A DNA stretch of 64,000 nucleotides, from positions 1,302,001 to 1,366,000 of the forward strand of contig NC_052122.1 of assembly GCF_012273895.1 (NCBI RefSeq). Direction: 5' to 3'. The position numbers and the translations under genes are program-made. The notes beneath the pieces were generated by a model, which saw only the letters and a program-made list of their open reading frames with translations, was not told where the DNA came from and ran no database searches. This DNA is from Zerene cesonia (Eukaryota; Arthropoda; Insecta; Lepidoptera; Pieridae). Every line of letters begins with the position of its first letter. Within the stretch, counting starts at the first letter, position 1. This document shows, one piece after another, positions 37,301-48,600 of this stretch.

Positions 37301-39391
37301 TGTTATCAGGGCAGCGAAGCAATTAAGGAATACGCTCATCTGAGATGTCAGTCCAAATAAACTCTACAATCGTATATATAGTAAAATTTTAACGCGAAAA
37401 TTTTTCATTACGAGCACTCAGATTATTCGATGGATAAACTTTTTGGATATAAAAAGCCTTTTATAAGGCTTACGTTTTTATATAGACCCATAGGTCTATA
37501 AAAACATCGATATAATCAATGCGACTCGTGACAATTTCACACGCTCATATGCTTTTAAGGCAATACGAAAAACAGTAAAAAAATAAGAAATTTTGAATTT
37601 TCAATGCTATAAAACTAAGAATTAAAAGTAAAGAAATAGCTAAATAAATTTTCTTTTCGATCGGTACAAATAATTTGGTAGAAGTTTTGCAAGTTTTTCT
37701 AGTAATTTTAACGTACCCAATATGAACTAAACAAACAAACTTATTTAATCTTACGAAGTAGTATATCTGATAGACATATCATACCACATCAATTATATCC
37801 CGATAAGGCCGTCTTTTGCTAATTGGCTCAAGTTTTTTGTTCGCCTATATATTATATGTATTATTCATTCATTCATAATTCAGTCCAGTTCCAGTTCGGT
37901 TCTTACGAATACATTTAATTTAAAATATGGCATAGTGTATATATAGTCTTCTACTAGTAAAGCCTTTTCATTAGATTTGAAGAGAGTTGTAAATAAACAG
38001 TTATATTCACATTTTGAGGCTAATGACCACGAAGACACACACAAACTGACATCAAAATGAAACTTATAACACCTCTTTTTGCGTGGAGGTTTAATAAAAA
38101 ATATACCATTTTAACAGTAGCACGAGTTACGTCTCATTACATTTCTAGTTTCTCGCCGACGGCTTTGCTCGCGTTAACTACAACTTCATACGTCGTGGTT
38201 TTTCGCAGAAAAGGCAGTGAGACATTTTTTACGACATTGGATGCGTATATCTCTATTTATTTAGTAGTACCCCAAATTTAGAAGCGTCTTTTAATCAACG
38301 ACACTTCATTGAATGACATAATCGTGAATATATTTTAAGTCCTCCAGGTACTTGTCTGGATAGCCTACCCTAAAGATAAAAATAAAATGAAGTCTATAAG
38401 ATGAAGATAAACCTAATCGAAAATCAAATATAAGACCTACCCGTCTATAAGACAACCAAATTGCCGAGCAATTAATCTTTTATAAATTATATTGAATTAT
38501 ACATAAAAAATCTGATTACTGATTTATTATATAAAAATTGTATTATTGTATTCAAAATATCATATTGCAACAATCAATCTAATGTGTTTTCTCCACTTCG
38601 ATAACCGTTTAACAGCGTAGTTCAGTATTAATCTCGAATATAACTAGGAGACTGAATAACCCTGAATAGGCTTGAAAGCTTCGACGTTACTGCGAGTTAA
38701 AGCAACGTTGAATGTCGGCGCCGGCTTAGTAAAATTTGATTTTGGTTTTGAGCCGAAATGTCTGGTAAATCTTCATTCGTGGACTATGCGTTAGTTTATT
38801 GATTTTTTGTTCACACAAACTATTGAGTTTCAATAAATAGGAACTGATATTGTAAGGAGTTTTGATTTAAAAAAATAGTTAGTAAAATATTCTTTTAAAA
38901 CGGTTTAGGAACCACTAAATCTCATTTCAAGATTTCATTCGCATCGTCTAATATTAACAGGATATCTGGTACCGTAGGTTATCGTGAAGGAGCGATAAAA
39001 TATTCCCAAGAATATGTATGTCTAAATTTAACACAATTTATTTACGTAATTGTAGTCTTCGTCCTCTCACAACGCTTCATCAGTAAAATTTCCATAATGA
39101 GCTCAGCGACTAGTCTATTCATAATCTAATTGTAATTAAGAAAGGACATGCATATATAGAAATATGATTTAACACGAAACATATATAATACATGTTAATG
39201 AAACAGATTTAACAAGACGAAATAAACTGCGTGGTTTAAATTTGATACTTCAGAGTATGCTATAGATTATAAGACCGATACATAAGCGTTTGCGCATAAT
39301 TGAACCCTTTACTTACATCTTCTGGGTAGTGACCTAGTCTTAATGGAGGAGATTTATCATGTTTTCATTTAACAATTTTTCTACATCTATA
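34400..39391. other. Long AT-rich stretch, intronic if the 34 kb first exon is real
   Basis: No exon, RNA gene or clear transposon was recognised. Short open frames (34818-35072 -, 35913-36155 -, 38057-38281 +) are not supported by splice sites or composition. Small palindromes occur at 37454-37505. A patch near 38690-38715 (CGTTGAATGTCGGCGCCGGC) is GC-richer. Confidence 0.4.
37454..37505. repeat. Two adjacent small hairpins
   Basis: AAGCCTT-TTAT-AAGGCTT (37454-37471 approximately) followed by GTTTTTATATAGACC / GGTCTATAAAAAC (37474-37488 / 37493-37505) with a two-base bulge. Confidence 0.6.
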
Positions 39392-39575
39392 TCTACACTA
39401 ATGTTATAAAGAAAAGAGTAATATTTAGTTTGAATGTTTGTAATGGATAAACTCAAAAACTACTGGACCGATTTTAAACATTCAATCACCATTAAAGCCG
39501 CAACTGCACTGAGTAACATAGGCTAGGTTGGTACATAAGCTATATGTGCCACGAGCAAAGCCGACGAACAGCTAG
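39392..39575 (+). mobile_element. Non-autonomous Helitron, family III (diverged)
   Basis: Begins TCTACACTAATGTTATAAAG after A, includes ACTCAAAAACTACTGGACCG and AGTAACATAGGCTA, and ends GAGCAAAGCCGACGAACAG-CTAG before T at 39576. Compared with the layout of related copies the 3' hairpin is eroded. Non-coding. Confidence 0.65.
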
Positions 39576-41282
39576 TTTATTATATAAGTAAATACTCATT
39601 CGAAAATCTACAAGCAAACGAAACACCAAGGTATGAAGCCTTTTAGAAACTGAACTTTAAGTAGTGCGAACATTCTGAAACCTTAATCAATAAGGTTATA
39701 GTTACAAGTTTAATAAATCGTAAATCTATAATCGAAATTACAAATACATCGATTACACATTCGTGTCTCGGATGTATATTCAACGTAAATGTATTTAATT
39801 AAAAGAGATGGAACAATTATCTACAGAAATCAAGTGGCTGTTTGTGGTTGTGGAACAAGGATGCGGAGCGTTCGGTGTGTAAACAGCACGCAAAACCTCA
39901 ACAATAACCAATTAGCGGCTTTTAAAGTTCCTAAAGTGTTGTAATAAAAACACTTAACTATATTATTTTAAAAATTCTCGGAGCAGATAACAAAAATGTT
40001 TAACTAAACTCCGATGGCCTTTCTATCTATAATATATATCAATCTGTTCTTGAATTATTGTTGCTAGGCGCTATATTTTTAATAATCCCTGAGAATAACA
40101 CATGAAGCGTGCAGAGTCAAAATCCTATAAATTATTAACAAATTAAGATACCATATGCAATAATTTGTTGTGCAAATGACGAAAGAAGAAGGAAAAGTAT
40201 GAACGATCTAAGAAACATTGCGTTTGATTTTATGCAAGTATTACATCTATCAATTAAAAAGTTGGAACGGATTTAAACGCAAGTGATATAATGAATAAAT
40301 CGCGTTTTAAATCAGTTAAAAAGTTTTCAATATCTAGATATTACAAACAATTACCTATAGCGATATTTTAATATCTTGTTTTAAGGTAGCTTAGCTACCA
40401 AATAATATTACTTTTAATGTAAACATAATTTATTAATAAAAAGTGATTAGGTTAGGGATGTAAAATATTAATCAAGAAATTATTACAAGAATTTTGACAA
40501 AGGAAACGTACAAGAGCGTCGTTTGACCTAGCTTTATTTGTATCATTTAAGCATATTAGACTTGAAACTAGGTCAAAGTATCTTTAGATTTCATGATAAG
40601 TATTGGCACGTTATCGTTCGATAAAATAGAACGACAATATGTAACCAGAATTAGAATTGGTATTTAAAACTTGTCGCTATAAAATATAATCATTCAAATT
40701 ACTGGACAGAGTCATTTGTTTTATGACGCACACACCACATGGAAAGAGAAAAATAGCGTATATTGTTCATACTTCATGTTACGCGGTTGGGCATTTTACA
40801 AGAGAGCAAATAATCCTTAAATGCTATACGTTATAATAAAAAAATATACATTAGTAGAGGTACATGCATAAGGTAACTATTTTATATTAACAACTTTGAC
40901 CTGCCGGTTATATGGGTAAAATATTCTTATAGATTAAGCTCGTGTTTCTAGACAGTAATATTAAGATATGCTTGAAGTTCATAAACACATATTACAATAT
41001 AATTAACGCATGCTTAAGCTAGTAGACTAGCTAATTAAATGGCCTCCAAATTGGTAGGTCTAGGGTTTCAATAGCAAATATATTGATTGTCTTAAAGCTT
41101 GTTATTTTATCATGACATGAGCAAAAAACATATTTTTTCTATTGTGATTATTTTATTTAAAATACAATTTAAACTGAAAATAAAACATTTTTTTTAACAC
41201 AATTACATTGAACTATCGAATTAGGAAACCTCAAGGAAATAGATTCGTCCAACCTTATTAATTTAATTATTTATGTAATCCA
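39576..41282. other. Intergenic or intronic; one motif-rich patch
   Basis: Mostly AT-rich with nothing recognised. The patch 39826-39905 is less AT-rich and contains TTTGTGGTTGTGG (Runx-type), GTAAACA (Fox-type) and CAATTAGCGG (homeodomain-type) within 80 bases, a possible enhancer. Confidence 0.3.
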
Positions 41283-41415
41283 CTAGTGTTCCGCCTGGCT
41301 CCGCCCGTGTTACATATTATTTTGTCTCAGCACTGAGCGATCACGTTCATATTATCCAAGAGTTAGAGATTAGCGCTTTCAAATAAACAAACAAACTCTT
41401 CGGCTATATTTAGTA
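41283..41415 (-). mobile_element. Truncated non-autonomous Helitron, family IV
   Basis: CTAG at 41283-41286 is followed by TGTTCCGCCTGGCTCCGCCC (inverse of a hairpin-type end). The body TTAGAGATTAGCGCTTTCAA and AAACTCTTCGGCTATATTTA are the inverse of the 5' part of the element at 52869. The terminal TC end is lost where family I element 41416-41615 begins. Confidence 0.55.
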
Positions 41416-41615
41416 CTGGCTGCGCCCCGCGGTTTCACCCGCATAAGTTCGTGTCCCGTAGGAATATTGGGATAAAAAGTTGCTTATATGTTATTCCAGC
41501 TATCCAGCTGTCTACGTACCAAATTTTATTGCAATCGGTTAAGTAGTTTTTACGCGAAAGAGCAACAAACGCACACACATCCTTACAAACTTTCGCATTT
41601 ATAATATTAGTAGGA
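41416..41615 (-). mobile_element. Non-autonomous Helitron, family I
   Basis: On the minus strand it starts TCCTACTAATATTATAAATG, carries the TGTGTGCGTTTG run and TTTCGCGTAAAAACTACTTA block, and ends TGCGGGTGAAACCGCGGGGC...CCAG (CTAG mutated to CCAG). Flanking A at 41415 and T at 41616 fit the target rule. It abuts the truncated element on its left. Confidence 0.7.
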
Positions 41616-42344
41616 TATGATTATTTAGGATTTATCTGTACAGAAATTATTACTTATCCATAAGCCCATTAATATGGAAAGTGGGATATTGCTAACTGTC
41701 TCATTATTTTAAGTTAATTAGTAATCATAAAAAATCGGCATATAACTAATGAGCTTCCATTTAACGACAGCAAAACACATTTTAAGCGCTAATGTTGAAT
41801 ATAAGATTTTTATAAGTTTCAATTTCACATTTTATTAATGTTTATTTATATTATTATTAAATACGTGCTTCAAAGAACGTGTAGAACTATGCACACTGGG
41901 GTTGAATCTCAAAGACTCTTGCTTAGTTTCAAAACCACAATGTGAAATAATGTTACGCTTAGATATTTTCCTTCGACACAAAAGTTCAGTTAGAATTTGA
42001 TTTAGAATATACGTCAAAGTATTTACTTTATATTATAACGGAGCGCATAACTATGCTTGTCTTTATACTGTGCCATAACGTTTTTGTCCAATTTATTAGT
42101 GTGGGTAATTCAGGTCACTTTTTCATATGGGCATTAATAAATGAGTAAGTACGAGTCTATTAGCGATGCCTCATACAAATTAACTGTTTTAATTTACTAA
42201 TCTTCTTCCTTCCTTCTAATATACTAAGGCACTTATTATATTTCGTGCCTGTGCGCATTTGTGTGTGTATATATATTATGTGTTTATGTGGGTGCCGAAA
42301 AAGATAAAAACTGCCGTGCTAAGTAAATAATAGTTGCCAAAGAA
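41616..42344. other. Intergenic, nothing recognised
   Basis: AT-rich, no supported feature. Confidence 0.4.
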
Positions 42345-42535
42345 TCCTTTGGGTATAAAGTGAAGTCCCATGTCCCCTAATGGGGTATGGGGCAGATGAT
42401 ACACATCTGTTTCACTGATCGATATTTTTTTATGGACAAGTAGGTGATCAGCCTTCTGTGTCCTGCCAGACCGAGACATTTTTTTTTTATTGTGTGTCCC
42501 CACCGGGAATCGAACCTTTGGGAATAAGGGGTTCT
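42345..42535 (-). repeat. Lepidopteran SINE-like element with tRNA box B
   Basis: The plus strand shows GTCCCATGTCCCCTAATGGG, GTATGGGGCAGATGATACAC, CCTGCCAGACCGAGAC, a poly-T run, then CACCGGGAATCGAACC. The last is the inverse of a tRNA box B (GGTTCGATTCCCGG). The whole pattern is familiar as an abundant moth/butterfly SINE, here in minus orientation and with the tRNA part cut short. The frame 42276-42503 on the minus strand lies in it and is not a gene. Confidence 0.6.
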
Positions 42536-42759
42536 GAAAATTTGATTTTTCTGCCCTGTCTTCTTCGTCTTAGCGATATCTAGAAAAAATATAATTTTTT
42601 TTATTCACTTTTGTTTAACTACCATGTCAAGTTACATGTGAATTTTTTTTTCTAATACTACATTGATACATTTCAACTTTTTATTAAATTTTGCATTAAT
42701 CAGCCAACACTTAAACCATAAAAAAATGTAAGAAGTCCGTGGAACTAAATGGCAGAACC

Positions 42760-43483
42760 TAAGGCAGTCGACTCTATGCTGTGCGTAAGAACTTCGGCTT
42801 TCATGAACTTCAACTTAGCGAAAATTACTGTGAAACATTTCCTTGTAGGGTTTCTGGATGTCGCAGGTCACTTAAGGTCCATAGAAATAGTCCACAAACA
42901 ACCGATGCTATAAAGGTAAACTTTACACGGGCAATCGATCGGATCTCACCACGTCTACTAAGAAATGGACGCAAAGCGGTCGTTCTAACATTTATTTTGG
43001 TCATAAAATTATGTCATTTGTACACAATGTTAATTCGTGTAACTTGGCATAGTAGTTTAATATATTTGACTGAATAATCAAATATATTATTACCAGATGA
43101 CGCTAAGACGACATGGCCATCAAAAGCCGCCGAAATCTCCAAAAGCCGCGCTTTTTGAAAAGCCCTACAGATTATGTCACCGTAGTGAATTATTAACTTT
43201 ACGGATACATTCGCAGCTTTTAAGTAACAAGGATAATGTAAGCACTTTACACGATCTTCCCGGCTCCAAATACAAAGCGTTTAAGATAAATATATTTTTA
43301 TTTGCATGCCGTAATTACGTTGAATTATTATTCCTGACACGAACACAAGGGTGGTTGTATTTGAAAAATGGAGGTCAGGTCACGTTCCAACGTTGGTTCA
43401 ATTCTACAGTTTTCATTGGCCTTTGTCACTTGTATGCCGCCACAAATCGAATTGAATTTTCAATAAAAGTATTTGAGCATTAA
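42760..43483 (+). other. Less AT-rich segment with two open frames, possible exon or decayed gene
   Basis: Frames at 42781-43077 (no good ATG) and 43097-43483 (ATG at 43097, 128 codons) follow each other on the plus strand. The second starts MTLRRHGHQKPPKSPKAALF, a basic N terminus, and then becomes hydrophobic/aromatic. I recognise no family. No clear acceptor or donor pair joins them. A frame of this length is roughly what one expects once by chance in 64 kb of such DNA, so the coding status is doubtful. A pseudogene or conserved non-coding block is equally possible. Confidence 0.2.
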
Positions 43484-45640
43484 GCAAATACAAATTATAA
43501 AAAAATGAAACAAATCAGTACCACAGATAACATAATAGTATACTAGTAAATATATTATAATATATGTTGAAACGAAAAACTACTGACATTATCCCTTTAG
43601 TTAAATGGGACATGTTTCACGATACATTTAAAGGAAAAGTAGCATGCAATTGAAGATATTCGTTCTAAAACAGTTTCTCAGAAATATAACAGGTTCTCAG
43701 AATAAGTTAGACTAGTAGTAGTAGTAGTTACTTAAATAAAAATAATAAATGCAATTTTATCATGTCTCCGCAATATTTTATTTTCATCTCGAATTATTTT
43801 TACACAAAAATGGTATAACGGCAAATTGATTGGTCCGGCTTCAAAATTTTAATTTTTACAATATAAGACATGTACAATTAACTTTAGTATCGACTTATGC
43901 GTACATATTATATATGTATTTGTTCTTTTTTATTTCGTTATTTGTTTCTTAAATAAATAATTGATTTTTTACAATTTATACAGTTCAAATATTATTATTG
44001 ACAAATATTCAATCATGATGATTATACAACTCGCATATATTACAGACAATAATATAATAATCCTAATTAACGAATGATTTGTTTTAACAGCGCTAAGAAG
44101 AGGTCATTACTGGTACCTACTCTATAAGGGTTAGTTATATTTTTTGTTTGTATTCAATATTGAAAAATGTTTGAAAATTATGAAAAACACTCGACTTTAG
44201 TCGTGATAACGGTAGTGCATAATGCTTGTGCGGAAGGTTCTGTATCCGACAGTAATTATTTTCTGCTACAGATTTCATGCTTGTATAACTAATTTTGTTT
44301 AACTTCGTTAATTGAACAATTATTTGTTCAATTAACTATTACTAAGCTATGTAAATAAAATAAGCTAATCAATTGTTTGATTAAATACATATAATGTAAT
44401 GTTTAATAGAACTATATATACCTAGACGAATGTTGCATTTCATCCTGCACGAGTACAAAATGTAGAAAATATAACCTAATAATCTTAGACAGACTATACG
44501 GTCGTGATCTTCAATAACATATTGTTTGAATAAATACTTTCATACCAATATTCTTATGAATTTATTAAAATTGCACCCGAGGAAATGGTATTAAAACTGA
44601 AATGAGTTCTGACAAAATGATGCAACAAGATAGTGAGCTATTAATATCATGTATGGTATTATTATTCTCAGTTTAGTTAGTCGTGTTTTCAACTTAAATA
44701 CTTAGCCTAGATTTTGATATTAAATTCAAGTACGTATTCAAATAAGTATTATAATATTGAAATTCCAACCGCAAAATACCTTTAACTACACGTTTAAGAA
44801 ATAAGAAGCTTCCGTTATCGTAGTATTGCCTGTAACATTTATTAACAAAATCGCTCTTAACACTAGGTTACCTGGGAAGTGCCTTCTATTCGATACAAAT
44901 ACGAGATGATTAAAATTATCGTTATACTGTAAACAATACCAGCATTGAAGTCAAATGTGTCCCGTTTCGTGTAAATTCGGAAGTAATTCGTTTTGTGGTA
45001 TTGTCGCAGCTCATTCCGCCGCTCTTTATGAATTATATATGCTTTGTCATTTGTTAATTGTCCTCTCTTCTATTATGCCAGAATCCGTATGTGTTTGTGA
45101 CGTGCATACTATTAAATCGTGTTTAGCGAAATAATGAGAAAATTATTAAACATATTGTTCATAAATGTGCAATTTATGATGTAGGCATACTCGTTAACCG
45201 CAAAATTCAATATACCTTAGTTATAATATGATAGAATTATGATTGTTATATGGAAAGGCCTGTTAAAAGTACCTATGCGAGTATAATATATTTGTGTATA
45301 TTTTAATTATACCTAAAGGTATAATATGGTCCTGTTTACAATTTTTCATATTTTTATAATAAAATAACTAGAAAACTGGCACAATTATTGTAAAAGTGAA
45401 GTAAATGGATATTGCTTAAACGCGCTCTTTCCCTCGCGAAGTTTTCGTACAGTTGGCATTTTTACAAGGTATAACTTCAGTTTTAATCATATTATTTACT
45501 ATTTGAATCTGAATAAAACTCATATTGAATTATAATGTTCTTAGGATCGATAGTAATTCACAAAAAAGATTATAAGGGTGTATTTGGGTAGGTTTATACA
45601 TAGGTAGTAATAATATCTTATATCTTTAAACGAAAATTCT

Positions 45641-45642
<2 letters not shown>
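43484..45642. other. Intergenic or intronic, nothing recognised
   Basis: AT-rich DNA with AGT repeats near 43711-43727 and the hairpin at 44307-44336. Confidence 0.4.
44307..44336. repeat. Perfect 13-bp hairpin
   Basis: GTTAATTGAACAA (44307-44319), loop TTAT, exact inverse at 44324-44336. Confidence 0.85.

Positions 45643-45699
<57 letters not shown>
45643..45699. repeat. (TA)n microsatellite
   Basis: About 57 bases of uninterrupted TA repeats, directly adjoining the composite Helitron at 45700 where its expected 3' portion is missing. Confidence 0.95.
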
Positions 45700-45701
<2 letters not shown>

Positions 45702-46046
45702 GGAATCTCGGAATCGTCTCCAACGATTTTCATGAAATTTAGTATATAGGGGGTTTCGGGGGCGATAAATCGATCTAGCTAGGAATCTTTTTTAGAAAAT
45801 GTCATATTCGTGTTTTATTCGTGTTTTTTTTTTCCTGACATCTATTGGTGAATAATAATACTATAAATGCGAAAGTTTGTGAGGATGGATGCATATGTGT
45901 GCGTCTGTTACTCTTTCACGCAAAAACTAATGAACCGATTGCAATGAAATTTGCTTCGTGGATAGCTGGACAACTGAAATAACACATAGGCACTTTTTAT
46001 ACCGATATTCCTACGGGATACGGACTTACGCGGTTTCAACCGCGGG
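45700..46046 (-). mobile_element. Composite Helitron copy 2, orientation opposite to the 19.6 kb copy
   Basis: 45700-45860 is the inverse of 19710-19880 (GGAATCTCGGAATCG, GGTTTCGGGGGCGATAAATC, CCTGACATCTATTGGTG). 45860-46046 is family I read on the plus strand, from TATAAATGCGAAAGTTTGTG to CGCGGTTTCAACCGCGGG. The end is eroded: the expected CTAG after the hairpin is replaced by TTTTCG. Relative to 19600-20042 this copy keeps about 90 more bases of family I, but lacks the far CTAG end of the second element, replaced by the TA repeat. Confidence 0.65.
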
Positions 46047-48427
46047 TTTTCGTAACAAACGTTACAATATTATCTGTTTTTGATATTAGCGGGATAATGT
46101 TTTCGTGATAATTCTGATCGTTAAATTGCTCTGCCTGAGGCTTGGCAGACGTCTGTCATGAAAATAAATAAAACACAATAAACGACGTTAAAAAATAAAC
46201 AAAGTAGTGAAATAAAGACTTTATATTTGCCCAATTATAAATAAAACTCTGTATCATCGTATTAATCTTAAGATTTACATATCTAACAGTTTTGAATAAT
46301 ATTACTATCAGTGAAGCAGATCCGAGGAATTAGAGTATTGTTAGAATAAATAACGTTATTGGAGTCATAGTTTTATTTCAATAATATTGTATTTTTGAAT
46401 AGATAACGCGTATATATCTCTTATTAATTCTTCAAATATGGGCGAGAACACAAAATTGTAAAGCAGTCATGTTGAACGGTCATCTAATTTACGTACATAT
46501 TTGGTAAAAAGCCCATATAAATCTTTAAATTCGACGCTTTCTAACTTAACATAGTTCGATATCGCTATTCGTTACGTAAGGTGTCGGACGACTAGACAAG
46601 AAATTACGTTAAAAATTCAAGACATGAAAGAAAATTCACTGTAGTTACTTTCCTAACATATCGACCGATTCCTCTGAATGCTTGGGTTTAACATGTTTCT
46701 ATGAATAGGATGATCTATCAAGCTATTTTTTTCCTGGTTAATTCTGTACTCTTTGCCCCACGTGAATGCAAATTTCCACACAAAAAATATTCAGATATCG
46801 TGATTAAATTAACAAAGATAACGGACTTAACTAAAAATCATTCGATTTTTTAATGAAAGCTCATGGAAATATCCAATTGACGTGACATTTTCAAATGCAT
46901 CATTCACATCATCGAATGTATTTTGCATACCGGTTATGTTTTAAGTTAGACTATAATATCATAGCTAACCTTAAGATATTTGTTAAAAACACACCCACTG
47001 CATAGATGATGACTAATAAAATGAACATGAATGACATTGCACTTCACGGGAATATATTTTAAATAGGTCAGTATGTGAAACGCGATAGGGTGAATAAAAT
47101 AGCACGGGGAGAGGACAAACTAGTTAACTAACTCTAGATTCGCTGAGGCACCTCTAAGCTTCGTAGTGAAGAGGCTTGGAGTGTCGCCATTTCGCGAGCC
47201 ATTCAGTCTTTCTAACCTGTTGATTATAGTTCAGCGATGAAATGACGCGGAAATAAACACAAAAAAGTTTGCGTATGTATGCTAATTAAATCGATTTTGT
47301 ATCATTCATTAATTTGATTCATAAAGTATAATATTATTATTGAAACAAAATAATAACCGTGAATATTCAATCAATTGCGTCATTGGTAGAACGCAATTGA
47401 TTGAATGTTCACCGTGATAGAGGAGAAGAACGTTTTTCACTGCAAATTTCACAGAATTTTATTTACACGAATAAAGCTTCTGAACGTCTGGTATCATTCA
47501 TCAAATATACACGTCAGCATTGTCTAGAGATAAAAGGTATTTCAAATATACTTTCAATCTCCACAATTATTAACTCTCTTATTCAGTAATGGAAGTGAGA
47601 TTTCACTTATTTTAAATTACAAAAATATTTGAAATAGGAAAAAAATTTCACGATTTTGGAGTGGAAGTGAGAAAAAATCTCATTCATTCTGAATGGGATT
47701 GAGGTTAGCAGACTAAACGGGCTACTTAGCGCCATCATTACGTGCCCACGGAACATTTTCATTAGTTCTAACCTTGCATTGAGAATATAAGCATAATCCT
47801 GCATTTAAAAGAAATCTATCTTTCGGCGAGCATAGCACATTTTTCCGAAACTAACAACTACGTAACTTTACTTAAACTTTTAGTGCACACGTCGTCAGTA
47901 TCAATTCACACTGAAATATTCTTTATACAACTTCTTTATGAAACTTTCCATAATAATTGGATAATAAAATAAACCCTTTCAGTGTTAGACACATAGCGCG
48001 TTAACCTATTTATTACAAGCGACGCTCTCGACTCTCGACATCTAAGGCAAATTGGAATTCTTAACAAGTGAAAATTTATATCAATGCTTTTAATTTTATA
48101 TCTCTTTATCAATCCCATCTGCTTGTGGAGAGAACCTGATAAGCTTTAATAGATTGTATTCTATAGTGATTTCGGTTAATGTAAGTAATAAATGAAGTAA
48201 TTGAATATTAGGTTTTTTTTATTGTATTTATAAAGCTGTAGAATGTATAGGTAGGTACTCGATGAACAAACAATGAGGTTATTAAGATCTGCAATATTTT
48301 TTTCATGTTAGAATGGGTACAACACTTATTATCTATTAATATGTATTATGAAAAGATAAGAGGGATGAGATATCTAAAACATTTCGAAAATGCGCTTCTT
48401 CTTACTTAGGTAGTTAATATCCTATGG
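46047..48427. other. Intergenic or intronic; one hairpin
   Basis: AT-rich DNA. The patch 47145-47245 is less AT-rich with TTCAGTC (initiator-like) near 47200 and CCTCTAAGCTTCGTAGTGAA; no transcript can be argued from this. The hairpin 47359-47412 is listed separately. The frames at 47401-47804 are not supported. Confidence 0.35.
47359..47412. repeat. 22-bp hairpin with one mismatch
   Basis: Left arm 47359-47380 (begins GTGAATATTCAATC), 10-base loop, right arm 47391-47412. A single mismatched position lies in the distal part. Confidence 0.85.
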
Positions 48428-48600
48428 CCCCCAGCTGGGGCAAAGAACATATATCCGTCATGCGTCTCGATTTTAGGCAGCACGTTTCTCTCGCTCCAGC
48501 ATTTTCCAAATGACTTGGTCTCTGCGATAACAGGCCGACGCCAAGACAGCTTCGAACGGCCACGTTTCCGTTTTCCCTGGGGGTTCTAACGTTGTGCTTC
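48428..48600. repeat. Possible decayed dispersed repeat
   Basis: A less AT-rich segment starting CCCCAGCTGGGGCAAAGAAC and ending near CCCTGGGGGTTC, with CTCCAGCATTTTCCAAATGA and GCCGACGCCAAGACAGC. The style resembles lepidopteran repeats that I cannot name; it may instead be single-copy. Confidence 0.25.

Noticed and set aside
42276..42503. Minus-strand 75-codon gene
   Set aside because: It lies within a SINE-like repeat with poly-T and tRNA box B.
45541..45723. 60-codon frame on the minus strand with an Ile/Tyr repeat
   Set aside because: It is the translation of the TA microsatellite.
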